Source: Streptomyces sp. Tu 3180
GTDB taxonomy: Bacteria > Actinomycetota > Actinomycetes > Streptomycetales > Streptomycetaceae
Length of the DNA: 64,000 nucleotides
Direction: 5' to 3'
Assembly: GCF_009852415.1 (NCBI RefSeq)
Contig: NZ_WOXS01000002.1
Coordinates: 6,178,001 to 6,242,000, forward strand
Part shown: positions 24,283-31,484 of the stretch, piece after piece
Position numbering within the stretch: position 1 is the stretch's first letter
How the letters are laid out: every line of letters begins with the position of its first letter
The notes under the pieces: generated by a model
Told to the model about the DNA's origin: nothing
Database searches by the model: none
Seen by the model: only the letters and a program-made list of their open reading frames with translations
Translations under genes and position numbers: made by a program

Positions 24283-24953
24283 CAGTGACCGCCCTCCTGT
24301 TCGGGGCCCTTGGCGAACGCCGCCTCGACCCGGTTGATCTCATCGGTGCGCATCATCACGTGCACCAGGTCGCCCTCCTGCAGCACCGTCTGCGAGCTGG
24401 GCAGGATCGCCTCGCCGAGCCGGGTCAGGAAGGCGACGCGGACGCCGGTCTCGTCCTGGAGCCTGCTGATCCGGTGGCCCACCCAGGCCGTGGAGGTGTG
24501 CACCTCGGCGAGCTGCACCCCGCCGGTGGGGTCGCGCCACAGCGGCTCGGCGCCCGAGGGGAGCAGCCGGCGCAGCATCTGGTCCGCCGTCCAGCGGACC
24601 GTCGCCACGGTCGGGATGCCGAGGCGCTGGTAGACCTCGGCGCGGCGGGGGTCGTAGATGCGGGCGGCGACGTTCTCGATGCCGAACATCTCCCGGGCCA
24701 CCCGTGCGGCGATGATGTTGGAGTTGTCGCCGCTGGAGACGGCGGCGAAGGCGCCCGCCTCCTCGATGCCGGCCTCGCGCAGGGTGTCCTGGTCGAAACC
24801 GACCCCGGTGACCCGGCGCCCGCCGAACGAGGAGCCCAGCCGGCGGAAGGCGGTGGGGTCCTGGTCGATCACGGCGACCGTGTGCCCCTGCTCCTCCAGG
24901 GTCTGGGCCAGGGCGGAACCCACCCTTCCGCAACCCATGATGACAATATGCAT
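24282..24953 (-). CDS. TrkA/KtrA-type potassium channel regulatory protein (RCK), first copy
   Basis: A 223-residue paralogue of its downstream neighbour, beginning MHIVIMGCGRVGSALAQTLE (nucleotide-binding glycines) with AVIDQDPTAF for the acidic ribose ligand. It has an RCK_N and an RCK_C domain, the latter ending EGDLVHVMMRTDEINRVEAA. The cotranscribed pair (1-base overlap) recalls systems with two different RCK subunits that form mixed rings. It is divergent from the KimA-like gene, with a microprotein gene in between on the same strand. Confidence 0.9.
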   Translation of the reverse strand: MHIVIMGCGRVGSALAQTLEEQGHTVAVIDQDPTAFRRLGSSFGGRRVTGVGFDQDTLREAGIEEAGAFAAVSSGDNSNIIAARVAREMFGIENVAARIYDPRRAEVYQRLGIPTVATVRWTADQMLRRLLPSGAEPLWRDPTGGVQLAEVHTSTAWVGHRISRLQDETGVRVAFLTRLGEAILPSSQTVLQEGDLVHVMMRTDEINRVEAAFAKGPEQEGGH

Positions 24954-25281
24954 CGCGTCACACCGCGCTTCCTGCAGGCCCTTCGACCTTCACGACTCTC
25001 GTGCTCATGTCTCTCTTTCGGCTCGCCAGGCAACACGTCGCGGCCTGAGTGCGGGCCGCCGGGCAACATCATGCCGGTGGAACGCGGTTGCGATGCCCTC
25101 CGGGGGCCCGGCCGACGCGTTCGCCCGCCCGAGTCCAACGTATCGGCACCCCGCGGGAACGCCCGGCGCCCGGACGGGCCGCGGGAACCGGACGGGCCGG
25201 CGGAGACGGCGGGGAGCGGGAGGAAGCGAGAAGAGGCCGGGAGGAGCGAGGAGGAGCGAGGAGGCGCCGCGGGGCGCGCGG
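24954..25281. other. Non-coding region upstream of the trkA pair, with a purine tract
   Basis: A 328-bp gap without a recognisable gene. Its right part (about 25213-25267) is a purine-rich tract on the + strand with repeated GGAGGAGCGA units. The promoter of the trkA pair is expected here. Confidence 0.4.
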
Positions 25282-25377
25282 TCAGCGGCGCGTGATGCTC
25301 CGCACACTCGCCAGTGTGAGGATTCCGAGGCCGACGAGGGCGACCGCGGCGCCGATCAGTTCTGCGGTCGTGTGCAT
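25282..25377 (-). CDS. 31-residue single-helix membrane microprotein
   Basis: An ATG at 25377 preceded by CCGTGGAGGTTCC opens a 31-codon frame. It has a short polar start (MHTTAELIG), one hydrophobic helix (AAVALVGLGILTLASV) and a basic end (RSITRR), so it should sit in the membrane with its C-terminus inside. Size and layout recall KdpF and other small subunits of ion transporters. It lies between the trkA pair and the KimA-like importer gene. Because of its size it could be missed by standard annotation. The evidence is the ribosome-binding site, the clean helix and the context, with no homology available to me. Confidence 0.6.
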   Translation of the reverse strand: MHTTAELIGAAVALVGLGILTLASVRSITRR

Positions 25378-25546
25378 GGAACCTCCACGGAGCGGCAACG
25401 AACGGGGTTCGGTCATATAGGCATGGAAACCCCTCGACCTGCGGAATCCGCACCTCGATCACCCGGTGATTTCACCCGGAGGGCAGAGACCGTATGGATG
25501 CCGTATGGATGTGGGTGGCGGCTGAGCGGTCCCTCGCGCGAGCGCC

Positions 25547-25552
25547 TACGAT
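25547..25552 (+). promoter_or_regulatory. -10 box of the KimA-like gene (leaderless)
   Basis: TACGAT ends 8 bases before the GTG at 25561, and no Shine-Dalgarno sequence is present. This arrangement predicts a leaderless mRNA. A direct repeat of CGTATGGATG (25491-25500 and 25502-25511) lies just upstream. I see no clear -35 box and no sign of a c-di-AMP riboswitch. Confidence 0.5.
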
Positions 25553-25560
25553 GCTCTGTT

Positions 25561-27606
25561 GTGTCCAAACTGACCGACGTGCCCAAACGGATCCTGATCG
25601 GGCGCGCACTGCGCAGTGACCGGCTGGGCGAAACGCTCCTGCCGAAGCGCGTCGCCCTCCCCGTCTTCGCCTCAGACCCGCTGTCCTCCGTGGCGTACGC
25701 GCCCGGCGAGGTGCTGCTGGTCCTGTCCATCGCGGGCCTGTCGGCGTACCACTTCAGCCCCTGGATCGCCGTCGCGGTCGTCGTGCTGATGTTCACCGTG
25801 GTCGCCTCCTACCGGCAGAACGTGCACGCCTACCCCAGCGGCGGCGGCGACTACGAGGTGGCCAACACCAACCTGGGTCCCAAGGCCGGCCTGACCGTCG
25901 CGAGCGCCCTGCTCGTCGACTACGTCCTGACGGTCGCCGTGTCGATCTCCTCCGGCATCGAGAACCTGGGCTCGGCGATCCCGTTCGTCGTCGAGCACAA
26001 GGTGGCCTGCGCGATCGGCGTGATCGTGCTGCTGACGCTGATGAACCTGCGCGGCGTCAAGGAGTCCGGCACGCTCTTCGCCATTCCGACGTACGTCTTC
26101 GTGGCGGGCGTCTTCACCATGATCGCCTGGGGCACCTTCCGTTCGGTGGTGCTCGGCGACGAGATGCGGGCGCCGACGGCGGACTACGAGATCAAGCCCG
26201 AACACCCGGGCCTGGCCGGCTTCGCCCTGCTCTTCCTGCTCCTGCGCGCCTTCTCCTCCGGCTGTGCCGCGCTCACCGGCGTCGAGGCGATCTCCAACGG
26301 CGTCCCCGCGTTCCGCAAGCCCAAGTCGCGGAACGCGGCGACCACGCTCTCCCTGATGGGCCTGCTCGCCGTCACCATGTTCTGCGGCATCATCGCGCTG
26401 GCCATGGCGACCGACGTCCGCATGGCCGAGAACCCGGCCAAGGACCTGATCCACGACGGCGTCCCGCTCGGCGCGGACTACGTGCAGCACCCGGTGATCT
26501 CGCAGGTCGCCGAGGCCGTCTTCGGCCAGGGCAGCCTCCTGTTCATCGTGCTCGCCGCCGCCACCGCGCTGGTGCTGTTCCTCGCCGCGAACACCGCCTA
26601 CAACGGCTTCCCGCTGCTCGGCTCGATCCTCGCCCAGGACCGCTACCTCCCCCGTCAGCTGCACACCCGCGGCGACCGCCTCGCCTTCTCCAACGGCATC
26701 GTGCTGCTCGCGGGCGCCGCCGCCCTGCTGGTGTGGGTCTACGGCGCCGACTCCACCCGGCTGATCCAGCTCTACATCGTCGGCGTGTTCGTGTCCTTCA
26801 CGCTCAGCCAGACCGGCATGGTCCGGCACTGGAACCGCCTGCTGGCCACCGAGACCGAGCCGGCCAAACGCCGCCACATGATCCGTTCCCGGGCCATCAA
26901 CACCTTCGGCGCCTTCTTCACCGGCCTGGTGCTGGTCGTCGTGCTCGTCACCAAGTTCACCCACGGCGCCTGGGTGGCGCTGCTCGGCATGTGCATCTTC
27001 TACGCGACGATGACGGCGATCCGTAAGCACTACGACCGCGTCGCCGAGGAGATCGCGGCCCCGGAGACCCCGGGCGACGACATGGCGCGGCCCTCCCGCG
27101 TCCACTCGGTCGTCCTGGTCTCCAAGATCCACCGCCCCACGCTGCGGGCGCTCGCCTACGCCAAGCTGATGCGCTCGGACACCCTGGAGGCGCTCAGCGT
27201 CAACGTCGACCCGACGGAGACCAAGGCGCTGCACGCGGAGTGGGAGCGGCGCGGCATCGACGTCCCCCTGAAGGTGCTCGACTCCCCGTACCGGGAGGTC
27301 ACGCGGCCGGTCATCGAGTACGTCAAGAGCCTGCGCAAGGAGGCGCCGCGCGACGTCGTCTCCGTCATCATCCCCGAGTACGTGGTCGGCCACTGGTACG
27401 AGCACCTGCTGCACAACCAGAGCGCGCTGCGGCTCAAGGGCCGGCTGCTGTTCACGCCGGGCGTGATGGTGACCTCGGTGCCGTACCAGCTCCAGTCGTC
27501 CGAGGTGGCCAGGAAGCGGGCCCGCAAGCGGCAGGAGTGGGTCGCGCCCGGTTCGGTGCGGCGCGGTCCGGCGGAGCGGGCGAAGGAGTCCTCTCCGCAG
27601 AAGTAG
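25561..27606 (+). CDS. KimA/YdaO-like potassium importer (APC superfamily)
   Basis: A 681-residue transporter. The first 70 residues (VPKRILIGRALRSDRLGE, then PVFASDPLSSVAYAPGE) and the helix-1/2 region with AYPSGGGDYEVANTNLG closely resemble KimA of Bacillus, a proton-coupled high-affinity potassium importer in the KUP branch. About 12 transmembrane helices (40-480) are followed by a cytosolic domain of about 180 residues (SVVLVSKIHRPTLRALAYAK), comparable to the KimA tail, with a longer basic C-terminus (KRARKRQEW onwards). An amino-acid substrate is the alternative, since database names for this group often say APC permease. The surrounding kdpD and trkA genes favour potassium. Confidence 0.78.
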   Translation: MSKLTDVPKRILIGRALRSDRLGETLLPKRVALPVFASDPLSSVAYAPGEVLLVLSIAGLSAYHFSPWIAVAVVVLMFTVVASYRQNVHAYPSGGGDYEVANTNLGPKAGLTVASALLVDYVLTVAVSISSGIENLGSAIPFVVEHKVACAIGVIVLLTLMNLRGVKESGTLFAIPTYVFVAGVFTMIAWGTFRSVVLGDEMRAPTADYEIKPEHPGLAGFALLFLLLRAFSSGCAALTGVEAISNGVPAFRKPKSRNAATTLSLMGLLAVTMFCGIIALAMATDVRMAENPAKDLIHDGVPLGADYVQHPVISQVAEAVFGQGSLLFIVLAAATALVLFLAANTAYNGFPLLGSILAQDRYLPRQLHTRGDRLAFSNGIVLLAGAAALLVWVYGADSTRLIQLYIVGVFVSFTLSQTGMVRHWNRLLATETEPAKRRHMIRSRAINTFGAFFTGLVLVVVLVTKFTHGAWVALLGMCIFYATMTAIRKHYDRVAEEIAAPETPGDDMARPSRVHSVVLVSKIHRPTLRALAYAKLMRSDTLEALSVNVDPTETKALHAEWERRGIDVPLKVLDSPYREVTRPVIEYVKSLRKEAPRDVVSVIIPEYVVGHWYEHLLHNQSALRLKGRLLFTPGVMVTSVPYQLQSSEVARKRARKRQEWVAPGSVRRGPAERAKESSPQK

Positions 27607-27674
27607 ACTGGTGGGCTGTTGTCGCGTGCCCACCGGCCGCCCGCCCGCCCTCGATCTTGTGGAGTCACCCCGCC

Positions 27675-29003
27675 ATGCAGGCAGAACCTAGGAAATCACT
27701 GGTGGGGGAGGAGTACGAGGTCGAGATCGGCCCCGTCGCCCACGGCGGTCACTGCATCGCCCGTACGTCCGCCGGACAGGTCCTCTTCGTCCGGCACGCG
27801 CTGCCCGGTGAACGGGTCGTCGCGCGGGTGACGGAGGGCGAGGAGGGCGCCCGCTTCCTGCGCGCGGACGCGGTGACGGTGCTGGACGCCTCCAAGGACC
27901 GGATCGACGCGCCCTGCCCCTTCGCCGGACCCGGCCGCTGCGGCGGCTGCGACTGGCAGCACGCCAAGCCGGGAGCGCAGCGCCGCCTGAAGGGCGAGGT
28001 CGTCGCCGAGCAGCTCCGGCGCCTGGCCGGACTCTCGCCCGAGGACGTCGGCTGGGACGGCACCGTGATGCCCGCCGAGGGCGACAAGGTCCCCGCGGGC
28101 CAGGTCCCGGCCTGGCGCACGCGCGTGCAGTACGCCGTCACCGCCGACGGCCGCGCGGGACTGCGCCGGCACCGCTCGCACGAGGTCGAGCCGATCGACC
28201 ACTGCATGATCGCCGCGGAGGGCGTCAGCGAACTCGGCATCGAGAAGCGGGACTGGACGGGCATGGACTCCGTCGAGGCGATCGCGGCGACGGGCTCGCA
28301 GGACCGCCAGGTCGTCCTGACCCCGAAGCCGGGCGCGCGTCTTCCGCTGGTCGAACTGGACCGCCCGGTCTCGGTCCTGCGCGTCGACGAGCGCTCCGGC
28401 CAGGTCCACCGCGTCCACGGCCGCCCCTTCGTCCGCGAACGCGCGGACGGCCGCACCCACCGCGTCGGCAACGGCGGCTTCTGGCAGGTCCACCCGAAGG
28501 CCGCCGACACCCTGGTCACCGCGGTGATGCAGGGCCTGCTGCCCCGCAAGGGCGACATGGCCCTCGACCTGTACTGCGGCGTCGGCCTGTTCGCGGGCGC
28601 CCTGGCCGACCGGGTCGGCGAGTCGGGCGCGGTCCTCGGCATCGAGTCCGGCAAGCGGGCCGTCGAGGACGCCCGGCACAACCTCGCGGACTTCCCCCGG
28701 GTGCGCATCGAACAGGGCAAGGTCGAGTCGGTCCTGCCCCGCACGGGCATCACGGAGGTCGACCTCGTCGTCCTCGACCCGCCGCGCGCGGGCGCCGGCC
28801 GCGGGACGGTGGAGCACCTGTCGTCCCTGGGCGCGCGCCGGATCGCGTACGTGGCCTGCGACCCGGCGGCGCTGGCACGGGACCTGGCGTACTTCCGGGA
28901 CGGGGGGTACCGGGTGCGGACGCTGCGGGTGTTCGACCTGTTCCCGATGACGCACCACGTGGAGTGCGTGGCGATTCTGGAGCCTGCCAAGAAGGGCAGC
29001 TGA
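27675..29003 (+). CDS. TRAM-domain class I RNA m5U methyltransferase (RlmD/TrmA type)
   Basis: A 442-residue methyltransferase. The N-terminal TRAM domain (about 8-65) binds RNA. A four-cysteine Fe-S-like set follows with CPFAGPGRCGGCDW (about 77-90). The Rossmann domain shows DLYCGVGLFAGALA for SAM binding, VVLDPPRAG, and the catalytic cysteine in YVACDPAALARDL. These are the hallmarks of uridine-C5 methyltransferases of 23S rRNA or tRNA, and which RNA is modified cannot be told. It lies 68 bases after the KimA-like gene, so readthrough is possible. Confidence 0.9.
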   Translation: MQAEPRKSLVGEEYEVEIGPVAHGGHCIARTSAGQVLFVRHALPGERVVARVTEGEEGARFLRADAVTVLDASKDRIDAPCPFAGPGRCGGCDWQHAKPGAQRRLKGEVVAEQLRRLAGLSPEDVGWDGTVMPAEGDKVPAGQVPAWRTRVQYAVTADGRAGLRRHRSHEVEPIDHCMIAAEGVSELGIEKRDWTGMDSVEAIAATGSQDRQVVLTPKPGARLPLVELDRPVSVLRVDERSGQVHRVHGRPFVRERADGRTHRVGNGGFWQVHPKAADTLVTAVMQGLLPRKGDMALDLYCGVGLFAGALADRVGESGAVLGIESGKRAVEDARHNLADFPRVRIEQGKVESVLPRTGITEVDLVVLDPPRAGAGRGTVEHLSSLGARRIAYVACDPAALARDLAYFRDGGYRVRTLRVFDLFPMTHHVECVAILEPAKKGS

Positions 29004-29045
29004 CCTGCTGGTTCTGCGGGCCGGTCGGTCGTCGGCCGGTTCCTG

Positions 29046-29483
29046 ATGCGGACCACCGGTGACGGCGCCCCGGACATCGTCGGGTTCGGCCCGCAGGGCG
29101 TGGTCGTCGCACGCGGACGCGGCGACGGCACGTTCGAGCCCTCGCGGCTCGTCCTGAACGACTTCGGGCACGCCCAGGGATGGACGGGCAGCAAGCACCT
29201 CCGGTTCCTCGCCGACGTCACCGGCGACGGCACCCCCGACATCGTCGGCTTCGGCGACGAAGGGGTCTGGGTGGCGCACAACCGCGGCGACGGCCGGTTC
29301 GACCAGGCCCAGCTGGTGTGCCGCGGCTTCGGGTACAGCGACGACGCGGGCGCCTGGCGGGTCGGCCGGCACCCCCGCTTCCTCGCCGACGTCACCGGTG
29401 ACGGACGCGTCGACATCGTCGGCTTCGGCGGCCCGGGCGTGTACGTGGCCCGCAACCTCTTCCGCCGCTTCAGAACCCGGTGA
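29046..29483 (+). pseudogene. C-terminal fragment of an FG-GAP/VCBS repeat protein
   Basis: About 145 residues made of FG-GAP-type repeats. Three calcium-binding-like units read GDGAPDIVGFG, GDGTPDIVGFG and GDGRVDIVGFG, with NRGDGRF between them. The family consists of secreted beta-propeller proteins of 300-500 residues. This piece has no signal peptide, begins in the middle of a repeat, and the matching codons continue upstream of the first ATG (GRFL) almost to the previous gene's stop, so the 5' part is lost. A secreted full-length origin is inferred. Confidence 0.75.
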
Positions 29484-29524
29484 CCGACAGGGGCCCGCGG
29501 CCCGACGGTGCCGCGCGCGGGTCG

Positions 29525-29542
29525 GCCGCCGCGCGCGGCGGC
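29525..29542. terminator. GC palindrome between converging genes
   Basis: An 18-base perfect palindrome, GCCGCCGCGCGCGGCGGC, in the 85-bp gap between the FG-GAP fragment and the end of the siderophore operon. It could terminate transcription from either side, though it has no loop of its own. Confidence 0.4.
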
Positions 29543-29568
29543 GGTGCATCGGCACGGTGCCGGCGCGG

Positions 29569-30924
29569 TCAGCGCGCCCGTGCCGGCGCACCCCCGGCCG
29601 CCGGCGCCGGTGCGTCCGCGGGTACGGGTGGTGCGAAGCTGGTCCAGGCGGTGCGGGTGGGCAGCGGATGGACGGTGCGGCCGGCGACCGCGTTGAGGAT
29701 CACGGCGGCCCGGTGGGCGCCGAGGCCGAGGTCGGGCGTGCCGACCCCGTGGGTGTGCAGCTCGGCGTTCTGTACGTACAGGCCGCCGGTGAGGGCGGGC
29801 CGGGTGACGACCCGGTGGTCCAGGCCGACCCGGTAGCGGCCCTGCTCGTCCCGGTCGACCAGGTGGGCGATCGGATCGAGGACCGCGGGGCGGACCGCGC
29901 GGTAGCCGGTGGCGAGCACCACCGCGTCCGTGCGGATCACCGTCTCGGTCCCGGAGTCGGTGTGCCGGCAGCGCAGTTCGAGGCTGCCGGCCGGGCCGGC
30001 GGTGGCCGCCGTCACCGCCGTGCCGGGGACGATCTCGACCGGCTCGGCGTCGATCGGCCGTCCGACGGTGCTCCGGTAGAGGTGGTCGTGGATCTCGGCG
30101 AGGGTCTCGGAGCTGGCCGCCTTGTACAGCTGCCACTGCTCGCCCACCAGGCGGTCGCGCACGGCGGCGGGGAGGCCGTGGAAGTAGCGGGTGTAGTCGG
30201 GGGTGAAGTGTTCCAGGCCGAGCTTGGAGTACTCCATCGGGGCGAACGCGCGGGTCCGGGTGAGCCAGCGCAGCCGGGTGCCGTCACCGGCGCGGGTGCG
30301 CAGCAGGTCGAGGAAGACCTCGGCGCCGGACTGGCCGGAGCCGAGGACGGTGATGTCCCGGGCGCCGTCCAGGGCGGAGCGGCGGTCCAGGTACTGGGCG
30401 CAGTGCCAGACCCGGGGGTGGTCGGCCAGGGCGGCGAACGCGGTGGGCCGGTACGGCTCGGTGCCGATCCCGAGCACGACGTTGCGGGCGGCGAACTCCC
30501 GGCCGCCCGCGGTGACCCGGAACAGCCGCCCGGCGGCGTCCCAGTGCACCGAGCCGACCGGGACGCCGAAGCGGCAGTTGGGCAGGCGTTCGGCCGCCCA
30601 GCGGCAGTAGTGCTCGTACTCGCGGCGCGGCAGGTGGAACCGCTCGGAGAAGTAGAACGGGAAGAGCCGCTGCTGGTGCCGCAGGTAGTTGAGGAACGAC
30701 CAGGGGTTGGTCGGGTCGACCAGGGAGACGAGGTCGGCCAGGAACGGGACCTGCATCCTGGCCCCGTCGACCAGCAGGCCGGGGTGCCAGCGGAACTCCG
30801 TGCGGGCCTCGCAGAACAGCGTGCTCAGCTCCGGCACCTGGTCGCACAGCGCGGCGAGCGAGAGGTTGAACGGGCCGATGCCGACGCCGAGCAGGTCGTA
30901 CGGTGCGGTCGGTGGCTGCTTCAT
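29569..30924 (-). CDS. Siderophore amine/amino-acid N-hydroxylase
   Basis: A 451-residue flavin monooxygenase of the lysine/ornithine N-hydroxylase family (IucD, RhbE, DesB). It makes the N-hydroxy group of a hydroxamate siderophore using FAD, NADPH and oxygen. It shows the FAD motif GVGIGPFNLSLAAL (about 12-25), the substrate-pocket stretch LADLVSLVDPTNPWSFLNYL, the NADPH motif VLGSGQSGAEVFLDLL and the C-terminal LATGYR. The PFN/DPTNPWSFLNYL signature fits lysine, cadaverine or diamine hydroxylases better than the ornithine PvdA type. Its ATG overlaps the acyltransferase stop (ATGA). It is last in a three-gene operon. Confidence 0.9.
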   Translation of the reverse strand: MKQPPTAPYDLLGVGIGPFNLSLAALCDQVPELSTLFCEARTEFRWHPGLLVDGARMQVPFLADLVSLVDPTNPWSFLNYLRHQQRLFPFYFSERFHLPRREYEHYCRWAAERLPNCRFGVPVGSVHWDAAGRLFRVTAGGREFAARNVVLGIGTEPYRPTAFAALADHPRVWHCAQYLDRRSALDGARDITVLGSGQSGAEVFLDLLRTRAGDGTRLRWLTRTRAFAPMEYSKLGLEHFTPDYTRYFHGLPAAVRDRLVGEQWQLYKAASSETLAEIHDHLYRSTVGRPIDAEPVEIVPGTAVTAATAGPAGSLELRCRHTDSGTETVIRTDAVVLATGYRAVRPAVLDPIAHLVDRDEQGRYRVGLDHRVVTRPALTGGLYVQNAELHTHGVGTPDLGLGAHRAAVILNAVAGRTVHPLPTRTAWTSFAPPVPADAPAPAAGGAPARAR

Positions 30925-31484
30925 GCTGGGGCGGTCCTCCTGGCGGGCGAGGCCGGTCGGCGGGTCATCAGGACGGCCCGTTTGCCGGGCAGGTCGAGCT
31001 CGGCCACGCGGTGGAAGCCCGCGTTGCGGAACGCCCGGACGGACGGGACGTTGCGCACGTCCGGCTCGCCGACCAGCCGGGGGGCGTGCCGCAGCAGATG
31101 GTCGGCGAGGGCGGTGAGCAGGATGCTGCCGAGCCCCCTGCCGCGTGCGTCGGGCGGCCCCAGCAGCAGGTGGATCCCGGTGTCGTGGGGTTGGGACCGG
31201 TAGTGGCGGGCGAGCGGGTCGAGGTCGGCGCGGTACACCTCCCAGTAGCTCATGGGCGTGCCGTCGAGCAGGCCCAGGCACGGGGTGCTGCGGCCGTCAC
31301 CGGCCAGCTGGGCGCCCACGTGTCGCTCGGTGCGCTCGGCCGGCCCGTCGAGCGACCAGTACGCCGCGACGGCCGGGTCGTTCATCCACTCGGTGAGCAG
31401 CGGCAGGTCGGCGGGCCGGACGGGGCGCAGCCGGAACCCGCCGGCGGCGGTGGTCAGTGTGCAGGGGAGGGCGGGGGTGGTCAC
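30921..31484 (-). CDS. Siderophore N-acyltransferase (IucB/RhbD-type GNAT)
   Basis: A 187-residue GNAT-fold acyltransferase of the kind that acylates an N-hydroxylated amine to the hydroxamate. Family features are the N-terminal FRLRPVRPADLPLLTEWMND, DGTPMSYWEVYRADLDPLA, IHLLLGPPDARGRGLGS holding the acyl-CoA pyrophosphate loop, and PDVRNVPSVRAFRNAGF. This arrangement with SYWEVY is that of IucB and RhbD. The acyl donor (acetyl-, succinyl- or longer) is unknown. The GTG start overlaps the synthetase stop and the end overlaps the hydroxylase start, so all three proteins are translationally coupled. Confidence 0.88.
   Translation of the reverse strand: MTTPALPCTLTTAAGGFRLRPVRPADLPLLTEWMNDPAVAAYWSLDGPAERTERHVGAQLAGDGRSTPCLGLLDGTPMSYWEVYRADLDPLARHYRSQPHDTGIHLLLGPPDARGRGLGSILLTALADHLLRHAPRLVGEPDVRNVPSVRAFRNAGFHRVAELDLPGKRAVLMTRRPASPARRTAPA

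Noticed and set aside
25378..25560. A c-di-AMP (ydaO) riboswitch before the KimA-like gene, as in Bacillus
   Set aside because: The promoter geometry predicts a leaderless mRNA, and I see no riboswitch-like conserved stems in the short gap.
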